Notes: generated from the letters alone by a model not told the origin. A stretch of DNA of 64,000 nt from Gracilaria vermiculophylla (GCA_019155205.2 JAHNZQ020000004.1:876628-940627), one strand, 5' to 3'. Counted from the stretch's first letter, positions 35,562 through 45,425 are shown. A program made the numbers and translations.

Positions 35562-37661
35562 ATGCCGGTAACATCAACGACCCGCATCAACCGAATTTCG
35601 CGCAACCTGCTTCGCATTTTACGAAAGAGCATTGTACTCTCTAGACTTAAACCTCCGAAGTTGTGGAGCTTGTTTGTCATCGCTCTGATTATTGTGCTCA
35701 TTTTTCTGCGAGTTGGTTTACCGAAACCTGTGCCCAAAGTGACCTCATTACCGCTCACTTTTGATCTCGTCCGTACAACTGTCTCTTATTCTTTTTCGAT
35801 TCTGGTTCTAATCCCTTCGTTCACGAACTCCATTTCTTCAAATGGTTCATCACATGTTTCTAGTTCTGTGGATGCATACAACTATTCATCATTAACTCGA
35901 CTACTTGATTCTTTAACTAATGCAGAATATGATAACGCCCAAACAAGCCTCACTCTTTACTTGTCGCCTCACAGACAGCCCAGCGAATTTGAGCAACTTT
36001 ATCACAATCTTTCCAAGTTTCAATGGCCACATGGTCCGGTACAATTACAAAATGCATCGTCAGGTGGGCTATTCGACTGGGTTATGAACGCGTGGAACCC
36101 CCCCCGCGATAGCAACGATGTAACTCTCATCATTGATGCTTCTGCACAAGACCCTCTATCATCAACATATTACAAATATGTCAAGTCGGCTGTGGAACGT
36201 CACTCCGAAGCCCAGGTGGCTGCCTATGCGCTCTCACCTGTCGCAATTAGACGAAAGGGTTCGAAGGAGTCTCATGCACGCGTTTCTGAAGCTAATCAAG
36301 TGTTCTTTTATCAAGGTGCGCCGCTTCTCTCTGCCCTTGCAGTACGGGCAAATGTGTGGCGGACTTTTCAAACATGGTTTTATGCGCATCGCTCAGAATG
36401 GTTTCTCTGGCCCATTGTCGTTTCCCCTCGTGATAAAAAGGATGCGGCTTGGGATCATTATCATGGTACTTCTCGAGCGCATTGGACTCTATGGTTTTCA
36501 AGATTTTGCTCTGAGTTTGAATTGTTTAATGTGTATCCGACTCGGAAACCAAGTCAGCCGCTACCTTTACATGATGGACAGGAACCCATAAGAATAGAAG
36601 CGTTCAATTTTGATGGGAGTCTGGCGACGAGCAAGTCCAGCATATCTTCTGAGAAACTTGCCAAGATTATTCAACTGGGGAAACAAACGGGTGGGTCAGT
36701 GTCAATGACACTCGTAAATCACGCATTCTTAGAAACCGCAAGAAGCTGGATTTGTAACGTTGACGTCGCCCATATCAGGCCTCCTGGCGTGGTATGGTTC
36801 ACTGTGGATGATACGGCGTATAATTCTTTGAAAGACGTGAATGGCTCGTATGCGATACGTATGAATGAATTTCGGGGAGGTCGGGAGAGAGAAGGTACGT
36901 CGTATGGCACGCCGGGATATTGGTTGTTGATGCTAGAACGGACTAAATTAATCCAGGCTATCCTTAACAGCGGAACTGGTGTATTTGCGTTTGAAACAGA
37001 CCAAGTGTGGCTACGAGATCCCATTCCGTTCGTAAATCGACTTGTGCACAGCGGGGATGAAGTTGATATCGTGGGCACGATAGATACCCGTCACGAAATT
37101 GGTGGAAACTTCCTCTATCTGAATCCTACACTGGCAATGAGAAGGACGTGGCGTGAAGTCTGTCGACGATTTGAAAAGTCGTACAAGGCCAGTCGACTCC
37201 ATGGGCACTCGGCAAAATACAAGCGGTACATGGAGAATGATCAGTCAATATTGACGAAACTAGTTTTCTTTGACCAAGAGTTTAAGAACAAGAATCCTAC
37301 GATATTCCGTGCTCTTGACACAGACTTATTCGTCGATGGTCGATGGTATGACAAGAAGAAGAAGTATTATAGTTCTTCGAAGTCAAGAAGCCCAATTCTG
37401 ATCAACAACAATTTTCTGGTCGGAATTAGGAACAAGAAAAAACGCGCTATTGAAAATGGGCATTGGTTTTTGACACATGATAAGTGTAACGCTGAAAGAG
37501 TTGAGGAGGCCATAAGATTGAACGAAGAAAGAGCAGGGAATACTGTTGCCGTCAATAGTGAACATGACAAAGACTTGAGTTCTAGAATGGAGGGCGCTGA
37601 TGTCGAAGCTGGACTAGACGCTGCGCTTGTGGCTATTGGTTTGGAGAGTGGCAAATCGTAG
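35562..37661 (+). CDS. Type II membrane glycosyltransferase with two glycosyltransferase-like regions
   Basis: This 699-residue protein has a short basic cytosolic tail and one signal anchor at about 35-55 (LFVIALIIVLIFLRVGL), suggesting a Golgi location. The C-terminal part (about 355-650) resembles the nucleotide-diphospho-sugar transferase family (Pfam PF03407, as in RRA/XEG113 arabinosyltransferases). It has GYWLLMLERTKLIQAIL and the metal-binding segment FAFETDQVWLRDP with ETD at 478-480, where most members have DxD. It also has a GGNFLYLNPT strand and NDQSILTKL. The upstream part (about 75-345) looks like a second, divergent GT-A-like domain: YNYSSLTRLLDSL, then TLIIDASAQDP, FFYQGAPLLSALAVRANVW and WFLWPIVVS. 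Whether that domain is active is unclear. A role in wall polysaccharide or glycoprotein glycosylation is inferred. The ATG at 35562 is the first good start. Confidence 0.82.
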   Translation: MPVTSTTRINRISRNLLRILRKSIVLSRLKPPKLWSLFVIALIIVLIFLRVGLPKPVPKVTSLPLTFDLVRTTVSYSFSILVLIPSFTNSISSNGSSHVSSSVDAYNYSSLTRLLDSLTNAEYDNAQTSLTLYLSPHRQPSEFEQLYHNLSKFQWPHGPVQLQNASSGGLFDWVMNAWNPPRDSNDVTLIIDASAQDPLSSTYYKYVKSAVERHSEAQVAAYALSPVAIRRKGSKESHARVSEANQVFFYQGAPLLSALAVRANVWRTFQTWFYAHRSEWFLWPIVVSPRDKKDAAWDHYHGTSRAHWTLWFSRFCSEFELFNVYPTRKPSQPLPLHDGQEPIRIEAFNFDGSLATSKSSISSEKLAKIIQLGKQTGGSVSMTLVNHAFLETARSWICNVDVAHIRPPGVVWFTVDDTAYNSLKDVNGSYAIRMNEFRGGREREGTSYGTPGYWLLMLERTKLIQAILNSGTGVFAFETDQVWLRDPIPFVNRLVHSGDEVDIVGTIDTRHEIGGNFLYLNPTLAMRRTWREVCRRFEKSYKASRLHGHSAKYKRYMENDQSILTKLVFFDQEFKNKNPTIFRALDTDLFVDGRWYDKKKKYYSSSKSRSPILINNNFLVGIRNKKKRAIENGHWFLTHDKCNAERVEEAIRLNEERAGNTVAVNSEHDKDLSSRMEGADVEAGLDAALVAIGLESGKS

Positions 37662-38924
37662 AAGGTTTTAGCTGCTCATTCTTTGTCGGGTGTCACTCGC
37701 ATTGAAGTGTGTGTGAAGTGTAAAGTTGGTTTTCCGCTTTAGCTTTGCTCAAGAAATACGTTGCTCATGCGAAAATATGATGACCTTATCGAAGGACAGA
37801 GCTCGTTCACAATGAAGAAAGACTGAGCGGTAGTTGCGAAGCCAAAACACATCGAATTGTACATGGGATGTAATGATACAGGTTTGACATACGTTACATC
37901 GGCGGCTGAAACGGAAGCTGGTGAAGGAATAAATCACAATGTTGTAAGATTTGTCGTGAAAAGTATGATGTAGTCATGAAGAGCCACACCACGATAGACG
38001 CGGAACGGTGTTGAACAGCGGTAAGTGGCAATCCAGCGATCTCAGCACGTATGAGCAATATCTTCCTTTCGTCGCAAGTCATGAATCAAGACCATGATTG
38101 CAGCGAAAACGCCAGGAGGTGGAAGCCGTCGATGTTGTGTAATATGTTCAGTAAAGTAAAGAATTGTGCAAAAAACAAAGCTCTTTGAGCACATTCTGGC
38201 ATCAACAATTCATTTCATCCTCTGAAGAACGACGTTGATTGCTGCCGAAGAACTGCTGTCTTTCGGGAGATATTTCCACTCGAGTACAACGAGTGAAACG
38301 CCCGTACGTTTGTTCGCCGAATGCTTGCGGCGCACAGATTTTGTTGCATTTCTTGTCGGTTACACTCTTGTCGGTTACACTGTGGCGACTTGCAGCGCTG
38401 TAACAAAGCAAACAGCTTGCATGCGAAGTGCCGCACGACTTTTCAAATCAGCAGCAGATGTCTCTCACTGAAGACGAGGAAGCTTACGTGTACGTGAAGC
38501 GAGGTCGTTCGCGAAGTGCTGGCGCGTTTTGGTCTCTGGCAAAGAAATATTTTGCTCTTTTCTCCACGAGCAATTTTTTGCATTCACGCGCTGCTTATGA
38601 ACCAAGACTTGCGCTCTGTTGCTTAAATCATTGAAAGCCTCTGCTGCATCAGTCTGAGAAAGTTGGTGCAGTTGTTGGTGCAGAGGTGTCGTCCCCTCAC
38701 AATCATAGGCCTGAGTATTTTTGTGTACTTTTCTATGGTGTGTGCCTCGAAGAAAGATGTTTTCTGTCAAACAGCCATGAAACGCGATCGATGAAATGGC
38801 ATCTGATGTACAATCCAAGGATTGTCATCATGATTGCTTCACTTTGTTTAAGATGATATTCTGATGGAGATCAAAGAAAGCGGTCATGGCATCGGACTGA
38901 TGCTGATTGCGATTCATGAACAGC

Positions 38925-39349
38925 TGATAAATCGCATCATTTGGGTTGCGCGCGCACAATGAAATCAAAACAACAACTGATAACAGTTGTTCAGAGCGCT
39001 GTTCGCTCCCAACAACAAAAAAAAAAAAATCTCACAGTCCAGTTGAGCCCAATGCTTTTCGGACCATTTACTGGTCAGGATTGATTTATTGAAGAGATGA
39101 CTTAATTTTTGCGGGGAATGCCTGTTGCCATTTTCTATGCAACTAATAAAACGCATCATTTGGGTTGGGCACCGCTGCTTGCGTACGATGAAAATGAATG
39201 AATAACTGAAAACAGTTGTTCAGAGCGTTGTTCGCTCCCAATAGCAATAAAAAAATCTTGCAGTCGAGTTGAGCCCAATGCTTTTAGGACCGTCCACTGT
39301 ACTTTAGTGGATTGATTTACTGGAGAGCTTGGTAGATTTTTGTGGGGAA
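38925..39349. repeat. Two imperfect tandem copies of a ~200-bp unit
   Basis: Copy 1 is about 38925-39119 and copy 2 about 39145-39349. Shared landmarks in order are CGCATCATTTGGGTTG, AACAGTTGTTCAGAGCG, TGTTCGCTCCCAA, an A-run, GAGCCCAATGCTTTT and GATTGATTTA, closing with a G-rich TGTGGGGAAC. Copies differ by substitutions and small indels, so the duplication is not recent. Confidence 0.8.
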
Positions 39350-39360
39350 CGACTGGGGCA

Positions 39361-39387
39361 TTTTTTTTTTTTTTTTTTTTTTTTTTT
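39361..39387. repeat. Poly-T tract (27 T)
   Basis: An uninterrupted T27 lies directly after the second tandem copy. It could be a nucleosome-excluding tract or the trace of a poly(A) tail on the minus strand. Confidence 0.9.
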
Positions 39388-40370
39388 GAAACAGAATGAA
39401 AAAGCAATGATGTCATGCATGGCTTGGTTCGGACAACACGCGGAAGCTTTTGGGGATGCAGGAGGGAATGAATCGGGAGCGTTGTTGAAAGACGGCAATC
39501 TGAGTGAAGATTGGCACGTGTGTGATTGCCGCGTGATGGATAATTTCTGTGCGATTGCAAGCGGATGAAAGACTGCCAAGAGGGGGATCGCGATCGGAAG
39601 CGCATCACATTGGTTGCCTACCTGCTGGCAAAAACTAATATGTTGCGCGGGGTGAGAGGCAGCCTTGAGCTACGGACTGCAGACGGCATTCAGGACAAAG
39701 TAGCCGTTTGCTTGCTTGGACTGCTGGTCAAGTGCGAATGGAAATGCCAGGGGAAGCAAAAGCAACACTGGCATTGAGCGTGAGCACAACAACGCAACCC
39801 AACGCGTGGGTGCTTCCCATGCGGTCCGCACATTTGCTCTACAGCGAAATGGCTGCGAAGACTGCACGGGCAAGACGTCGGCAAGGCAAAAAAGCGTTGC
39901 GGCACGGAAGCTGCAAGCGGCGCCGAAAGGGGGGGTTTTTCTCGGCGCGGTTGCTGGCAGCGGGCGCCAGCGCGGCGTGGCAGGGCCGCACCGAGCGGGG
40001 GGCCGCAGCGTGCGGCGCGCGGAAAGCGCGCGAGCTGGCGGCCGGGCGCGTGTTTTCGAGCGTGGTGTCTGCGGCGCGCCGCGCCCCCCTCCGGGCGGGC
40101 GCGCGCCGCAGCGGGAGCGCGAGCGCGAGCGGCGGCGCTTCGCGTGCGACAGGCGCGGCGCGGCGGAGCGGGCGCGGCGGCGGCGCGCGCTGGCGCGCGG
40201 CGGGCGCGACCGCGCGCCGTGCAACGCGCCGCGCGTGGCGCGTGCGCGCGCGCGTTGGTGCATTCGGCGGCGCGCGCGCGCAACGGGCGGACGGGCGCAA
40301 CTGCGCGCGCGCGCGTGGCACGCAAGCGGCGGGTGAATTACAGAGCGCGCGGGCGGGGAGCGACTCGCGC

Positions 40371-40390
40371 GGGGGGGGGGGGGGGGGGGG
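40371..40390 (+). repeat. G20 homopolymer
   Basis: Twenty consecutive G on the plus strand, able to form G-quadruplex. The mirror C20 lies 1.9 kb downstream. Confidence 0.95.
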
Positions 40391-40666
40391 CGCTTTGGCG
40401 CGCACGGTGGTGCGAAGGGGGCGGGTGCGGAGCACAGGCGGGTGAGAGGCGAAGAAGGTGCGCGGCGCAGAACAAGGTTGGCGGCGAACGGCGCTCGGTC
40501 GGCGTGGGGCGCTGCGTGCATGTGAGCAAATGGTGCGCGCGCGGGGCTCGGCGCCGTGCGCGGGGGGGGGGACGGGCGTCGCGGCGCGTGTGAGGCGCAG
40601 CGTACGAGGTGGCGCAGGCAGTGACGGTGGCAGGCGCTGCACTCGAGAGCAGTATGTACAGGCCGA

Positions 40667-40915
40667 CGAGATGTGGCAAAACGTGCGATGGAGGTCGGGC
40701 GTGCGCGGCTTTCGGGCACGTTTGGGCTGGAAGATGTGAGGGTGAGACGGCGGGCGGCGGAATGGGCGACAGTGGCGGCAAACACAAGGTTGAGATGAGC
40801 GATGAGATGTCGCAAAAGCGGCAATGGAGGCCGGGCGTGCGGCTTTCGGGCACGTTTGGGCTGCGACGGGCAACGGTGCGACGGCGGGCGGCAACCACAA
40901 GGCTGAGATGAGCGG
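40667..40915. repeat. Tandem repeat, ~134-bp unit, two copies
   Basis: TTCGGGCACGTTTGGGCTG recurs at 40711 and 40845. It is flanked in both copies by GAGATGT(G/C)GCAAAA upstream and by GACGGCGGGCGGC then ACAAGG(T/C)TGAGATGAGC downstream. Confidence 0.8.
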
Positions 40916-41375
40916 AGATTGGCGGCGGGAACGCATGAGTGTGTGGATGGACTGCCGGTTTGGGGCGATGTTTGAATGCGGCGGAGCACGTGTCTCAGCT
41001 GAGAAGCGAGGCACAGGTGCTGAAAGCTGACGACGGCGATGTACCGTAATTTGAGGGCAGCAATCCCGACACAGCTCGCGGCGAGCGAGATGTGCACATG
41101 GAGCCACACGCGGCGAGCGTGCGAGACGGCTGCGCGCGGCACCGCGGCTGGGCGCCGCCAGCGGCGCGGCGGCGGCGGCGGCGGCGGCGAGGGGCGGAAG
41201 GTGCAAGTGCTGCTGGCCATGGGCGGTGGCGATTGGCGCGCGCGCGCGCGTCACGCCGGCCGTGCGAGCGCGCGCCAGCGCGCCGCCGCCCCAACGGGTG
41301 GGCCACATTGCGCCGCGCCGCGCGCGCCGCGCGTGGCCTCACACGCCGCGCCGCGCGCGCCCCGTCTCCGCGCCG

Positions 41376-41420
41376 CTGCCGCCGCTGCCGCCGCTGCCGC
41401 CGCTGCCGCCGCTGCCGCCG
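41376..41420 (+). repeat. (CCGCCGCTG)n microsatellite
   Basis: About five 9-bp units, with further GCC triplets on both sides. It is non-coding as far as I can tell. Confidence 0.85.
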
Positions 41421-41573
41421 CGCGCGCGAGGCTGTGGCTGCCGTTGCGGCGCGCCGTGGCGCGGCGGCGCCGCTGGCGGACGGGTGGCGCAGCGCCGCCC
41501 GCGCCAGTGCGCGCCGCTGCGGCCGCCGCCGCGCGCCGCCGCGCGCTGGCCGCCACCGCGCACGCGCGTTGCA

Positions 41574-41598
41574 GGCGGCGGCGGCGGCGGCGGCGGCG

Positions 41599-41638
<40 letters not shown>

Positions 41639-41642
41639 CGGG
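41574..41642 (+). repeat. (GGC)n trinucleotide repeat
   Basis: GGC/GCG triplets run almost unbroken for about 65 bases, with single interruptions (GAC, GGT). Prone to slippage and secondary structure. Confidence 0.9.
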
Positions 41643-42299
41643 GCGCGGCGCGGGGTGCGAAACGCGCAGCACTGCGGCAGGACGGTCTCGCGCCTCGCGC
41701 AACACTTAGCTAAGGCGCGGCGGTGACGTCGCGGCGGACGTCGCGGCCAACGTCATGGCGGCGGCGGGCGCGGCGGCGGCGGCGATGGGCGCGGCGCTCG
41801 CCGTCTCGCGACAACGCCGCCGCGCGCGGCCCGCGCGTATTGGTGCACTGCGCTGCGCACGCGCGTTGGCTGCGCGTCGCGAGGCGCCGCGCCAATACAA
41901 TGCACTGCGCGCACGGCGCGCGCGCGCGCGGCGCGCGACGTGGCGCACGTGGCGCGCGCACTGTGCGCGCGCGCGCGCACGCGCGCGCCGCCGCGCGCGT
42001 TGCGTGCGCGCGCTGCGGAGCGGCAGCGCGCGGCACGCGGCGCCGCGCGCGGCGCGCGCGCCGTGCGTACGAGCAGCCGCAAAGGCGGCGCTGCAAGCTC
42101 AGCCACACACGCGGCGGCGCGCGCAAAATATCGCGCCGCCGCCGCACCGGTGGCGCCGCACGCATGCCGCTTCGTGGCCGCACGTCGTGCGCCTTTCAAA
42201 GCGCGCGCGCTGTTTGACGCGCCGCGTCACGCCGCCGCCTGGCACGCCGCCCGTCGCCCGCTCCTCCGCGCTGCCGTCGGCTCGGCCGCCGCCCTTACT

Positions 42300-42319
42300 C
42301 CCCCCCCCCCCCCCCCCCC
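42300..42319 (+). repeat. C20 homopolymer
   Basis: Twenty consecutive C on the plus strand, about 20 bp before the TATA box of the MLO-like gene. Confidence 0.93.
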
Positions 42320-42339
42320 GGCGCACGTTACTTGCCGCG

Positions 42340-42346
42340 TATAAAG
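42340..42346 (+). promoter_or_regulatory. TATA box of the MLO-like gene
   Basis: TATAAAG stands out in very GC-rich DNA, followed by a pyrimidine-rich stretch (TTTCCGCCCTTCCGC and on) and then the ATG at 42624. Position and context fit a core promoter with a leader of about 250 nt. Inferred from sequence only. Confidence 0.5.
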
Positions 42347-42623
42347 CCTTTCCGCCCTTCCGCTCCGCCGCTTCCGCACACTTCTCCACCATCGAGCCAC
42401 CACGCCCCCGCCCTTGCCCCCGCCCCCTTCTACCCCCCGTTGCTTGCGAAGCCGTTAGGCCGTGTTACTGCCGTGGCCCCGCCTGCCGTGCAACGTGCCG
42501 CACCACTCTCCACCGTGCCACCACCCCTCTCCGCCGCCACGCACACACACACACTCGCTCTCGTCGGTTGGCGTGCGCCCTGCAACCCCTCCCCCCCCGC
42601 CGCACATTTGAACGCGCTGCCCC

Positions 42624-45425
42624 ATGGCGGCCGGAATCATTTCCACCAGGCTTGCCGAGTGGCTTCTCGTCGCCCTCATTGTGTTCTCACTCATCTTTGA
42701 GGCCATCCTGCACCGCATCGAGCATTGGATCAATCACAAGCATCAACACTTGAGGGCCGTAACATGGGTGCTCTACCGCGAGCTCATGGTCCTCGGCCTC
42801 GTCTCCTTCCTCTTCATTTTATACGAAACTATCGAAAAGCCAAAGGGTGACACCGTGCTCTCGTTCGAGTTTGCCCACGTGTTCATTTTCCTACTCGCCA
42901 TCTTTTACACCGTCGTACTCGTGTCGGCCATGGTCACCAGCCTGCGCATGTCCAAGAGGTGGAAGCAGATGGAACGTATCGACCTGGTGCGCTACCTGCA
43001 CCTCAAGGACGAGTACACGCGCTTCCGCCAGGACATCCACCGTCACAAGGGTTCGTACTGGCAGCTCTTCCACTGGTGGTTCCCCAAGGTGAAGAAACTG
43101 TTCCGCTACTGGGACCTGCACGAGCTCATGGCCTTCCACGACATCCGCTTCCAGGTCATCTACTACCGCAACTTGCCGGAGCACTTCCGCTTTGCCTCCT
43201 TCCTGCGCCGCATCAAGGCGGCCACCTTTTTGGAACTTGTGGAAACGCACTGGTCCCTGTGGGTCATTTTGCTCGTGTTGGTGCTCGCGGACATTCTGCG
43301 CCGCTACCTCACGCGCACCGAAATCACTTCTGCATCTGCCAAGTTCATTCTGCGCGCCGCGGCCGACGCGAAGGGCACGGCGAAGGACATACCGTACGAG
43401 ACAGACAACGCCGAGTCGGCCTTCATCATTTCTGGAGCCATTGTGCTGTTCATCTTCTGCCAGATGCTTTCCACCAAAATTCGTCACGTGTACTGGGAAC
43501 TCACCAAGCACCCGCGCGTGTACTACAACAATGTGCTGCCCGACATTTTGGACGAGGAACTGAGCGCTGCCGTGGAGCAGCGCCGTGGCGTGCGCTCTGG
43601 CTCCGACGGTGCGCACGGGCGGTCGTATGACGGCGCGGACATGGCTGACGACGAGGATACGGACGCTGGAGCAGAAAAGCTGTCGCCACAGTCCGAGATG
43701 CTGGACCCCATGAGTCACGAACCAGTGTCTGGACCCATCAGCATGAGCGGCCCCTCGAAGAGCAAGGGCGACAAGGACGGCACCATGTCTGAGATTTCGG
43801 CTGCAGACACTTTTGCGTCCGATCGTGGCGCACTGCGATATGCCAGTCGTTCCGACGCCATCAGTCGGTCCAAAAAGTCGTTGACCGCCGACGCGGGTGC
43901 CTCTTCCGACCGCGTCGCTCAGCCGCCGTCTCGCACCTCTCTCGAGTACCGCCGACCGCTGCGGAGTGACCTCAGTGCCAACGCCATCTCCGACGGCGAG
44001 TCGCGCGTGTCTCTCGAGCAGCCGCCGCTGTCGCTCAGCAGGGAAAGTGAGGAGACAAAGCACGCGGCCACTCATGGGCTGCCGCTGGAGCTGCACGATA
44101 CGGCACGTCGCCACTCGCTGGACCTGACCAGAGCACCCGCCGTGGTGGCGCCTGTGGCGCTGGCGACCTCGCTCAAGCCCACATCGGTGGCGCATGCGGC
44201 GGTGCACGCGGCGCGCCGTCGAAGTTTGGAAGGCAACCCTCTCGCGCAACGCACGAGCATGGAGGCGCCACGCGGTGGTGCTTCTCGCACGAGCCTGGAA
44301 CTGGACCGCAACGACGGCGGCAGTCGCCGCTCGCTGAACAACCCTCGTATCCTGTCTCACTTGTCGTCGAGGCGTTCCATGGATGAGGAAAATTCGCGCG
44401 GGTCGCTCAGGTTCCGAACGTCGTTGGACTCGGGCAGCCGGCGGCGCTCCATCGAGCTGGCGAGCGCCATGCCGCACGACGAAATTCACGAGAGGCATCA
44501 CGCCAGCGCCGTGGAACACAGCGACAGGGACACGGACTTGGAGGCAGGCATGGGCACGAGGGGGCGAGAAGCTGTGGACGGGCGACGCGGCGACTGGGAT
44601 CGAGTGACGTCGCCGGGGGCGGACAAGCGCGCGGGCGGCGACAGCGAGACGGGACACGAGGACGACCAGAGCACACGGTCGTCGAGACAGCAAAACTCTT
44701 TCCTGCGGCAGAAGACGCTGGCCAAGCTGAACGCGACGATTCTGCACAATCTGGCGCTGCAGGAGCAAGCGCGCAACGCGGAGCCGGCGTACTACCCGCG
44801 CGTGATTCGCAAGCTGATTCCGCGGCTGGGGCGCGTGGCGAGCCCGATCGAGAAGCTGTTCTGGTTCGGATCACACAAGTTCTACCTGTACTGCGTGGAA
44901 TTCACGCTGTTCTTCTCGACGGTGCTGGTGGCGGCGGCATTTGCGTCGCTGTCGCTGCTGCTGCTGTACGATCGTGACATCACGGGCGTCAACATTGCGT
45001 CGTTTGTGCTGCCGCCCATCACGCTGACGTTTGTGCTGCTGCGCATTGCCGGCATCATCAAGAAGTACATCTTCATCATCCACAACGCCAGCCTGGTGCC
45101 GGAGACGGTGGCGATCAAGGCGATCCACACGGCGACGCGCAAGGGGCCGGTGGTGGCGTCGTACGACGACAGCGAGGCGTCGGGCGACGAGACGGAGATG
45201 GAGGACAAGGAGTCGGGGCGCGAGCGGCGGCGCAAGCTGGGCAGCTACTTCCGCAGCGAGGCGGAGATGGGCAATGTGAACGGCATCGACGCGGAGGAGG
45301 CGGTGCGGCTGAGCGACGCGGGGTCGGCGTCGCAGCGGCGCGCACGGAAGCGCTCGCTGCTGCTCAAGCTGCGCAGCCGGCGCTCGGACCCGTTTGCGGC
45401 CGACGAGTCGCGGCTGCCGGTGTAG
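42624..45425 (+). CDS. MLO-like membrane protein with a long phosphomotif-rich loop
   Basis: MLO proteins are seven-helix membrane proteins known from plants, linked to calcium signalling, cell polarity and powdery-mildew susceptibility. This 933-residue homologue begins with the first helix (ALIVFSLIFEAIL) and the family-like HLRAVTWVLYRELMVLGLVSFLF. It then has a helix near residues 85-105 and HWWFPKVKKLFRYWDLHELMAFH. Next come FRFASFLRRIKAATFLELVETHWSLW-type text (about 190-215; plant MLO has F..y......v.iSWylW) and two further helices. After a disordered insert of about 390 residues the fold resumes with PIEKLFWFGSHKFYLYCVEFTLFF, matching the MLO block d.LFWF..P...L.lihf.lFq, and the last helices. 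The insert carries eleven R-x-S-(L/M/I)-(E/D) motifs. GC content rises along the gene. The C-terminal tail is acidic then basic. Assignment rests on motif order, not on overall identity. Confidence 0.72.
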   Translation: MAAGIISTRLAEWLLVALIVFSLIFEAILHRIEHWINHKHQHLRAVTWVLYRELMVLGLVSFLFILYETIEKPKGDTVLSFEFAHVFIFLLAIFYTVVLVSAMVTSLRMSKRWKQMERIDLVRYLHLKDEYTRFRQDIHRHKGSYWQLFHWWFPKVKKLFRYWDLHELMAFHDIRFQVIYYRNLPEHFRFASFLRRIKAATFLELVETHWSLWVILLVLVLADILRRYLTRTEITSASAKFILRAAADAKGTAKDIPYETDNAESAFIISGAIVLFIFCQMLSTKIRHVYWELTKHPRVYYNNVLPDILDEELSAAVEQRRGVRSGSDGAHGRSYDGADMADDEDTDAGAEKLSPQSEMLDPMSHEPVSGPISMSGPSKSKGDKDGTMSEISAADTFASDRGALRYASRSDAISRSKKSLTADAGASSDRVAQPPSRTSLEYRRPLRSDLSANAISDGESRVSLEQPPLSLSRESEETKHAATHGLPLELHDTARRHSLDLTRAPAVVAPVALATSLKPTSVAHAAVHAARRRSLEGNPLAQRTSMEAPRGGASRTSLELDRNDGGSRRSLNNPRILSHLSSRRSMDEENSRGSLRFRTSLDSGSRRRSIELASAMPHDEIHERHHASAVEHSDRDTDLEAGMGTRGREAVDGRRGDWDRVTSPGADKRAGGDSETGHEDDQSTRSSRQQNSFLRQKTLAKLNATILHNLALQEQARNAEPAYYPRVIRKLIPRLGRVASPIEKLFWFGSHKFYLYCVEFTLFFSTVLVAAAFASLSLLLLYDRDITGVNIASFVLPPITLTFVLLRIAGIIKKYIFIIHNASLVPETVAIKAIHTATRKGPVVASYDDSEASGDETEMEDKESGRERRRKLGSYFRSEAEMGNVNGIDAEEAVRLSDAGSASQRRARKRSLLLKLRSRRSDPFAADESRLPV
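43930..44460 (+). other. Array of eleven R-x-S-L/M/I-E/D motifs in the MLO-like protein
   Basis: In order: RTSLE, RVSLE, RHSLD, RRSLE, RTSME, RTSLE, RRSLN, RRSMD, RGSLR, RTSLD, RRSIE. They are spaced irregularly in a disordered Ser/Arg/Asp-rich loop. Several have Arg at -2 and -3 to Ser, the preference of PKA/CaMK-like kinases. Confidence 0.85.

Larger units (their letters stand above)
37662..39880. other. Intergenic region with tandem duplication and poly-T tract
   Basis: No recognisable gene. It holds a double 15-mer (CTTGTCGGTTACACT) at about 38351-38380, a two-copy repeat of about 200 bp at 38925-39349, and a T27 run at 39361-39387. Composition rises sharply in GC from about 39,880. Confidence 0.55.
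39881..42623. other. Non-coding GC-rich, simple-sequence region
   Basis: Long open frames occur on all strands, but they overlap each other, are Arg/Ala/Gly/Pro-rich and lack domains, as expected when stop codons are depleted by GC bias. Contents: a G20 tract, a 134-bp tandem repeat, (CCGCCGCTG)n, (GGC)n, long alternating CG runs, a C20 tract and a TATA box for the MLO-like gene. Confidence 0.7.

Noticed and set aside
39670..42750. Many long open frames on both strands in the GC-rich non-coding core
   Set aside because: They overlap in several frames, are Arg/Ala/Gly/Pro-rich without domains, and are expected when TAA/TAG/TGA are depleted by extreme GC content.
42891..44768. 625-codon minus-strand frame opposite the MLO-like gene
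   Set aside because: Its composition mirrors the sense gene and no domain or membrane segment is visible. The sense strand has MLO motifs.
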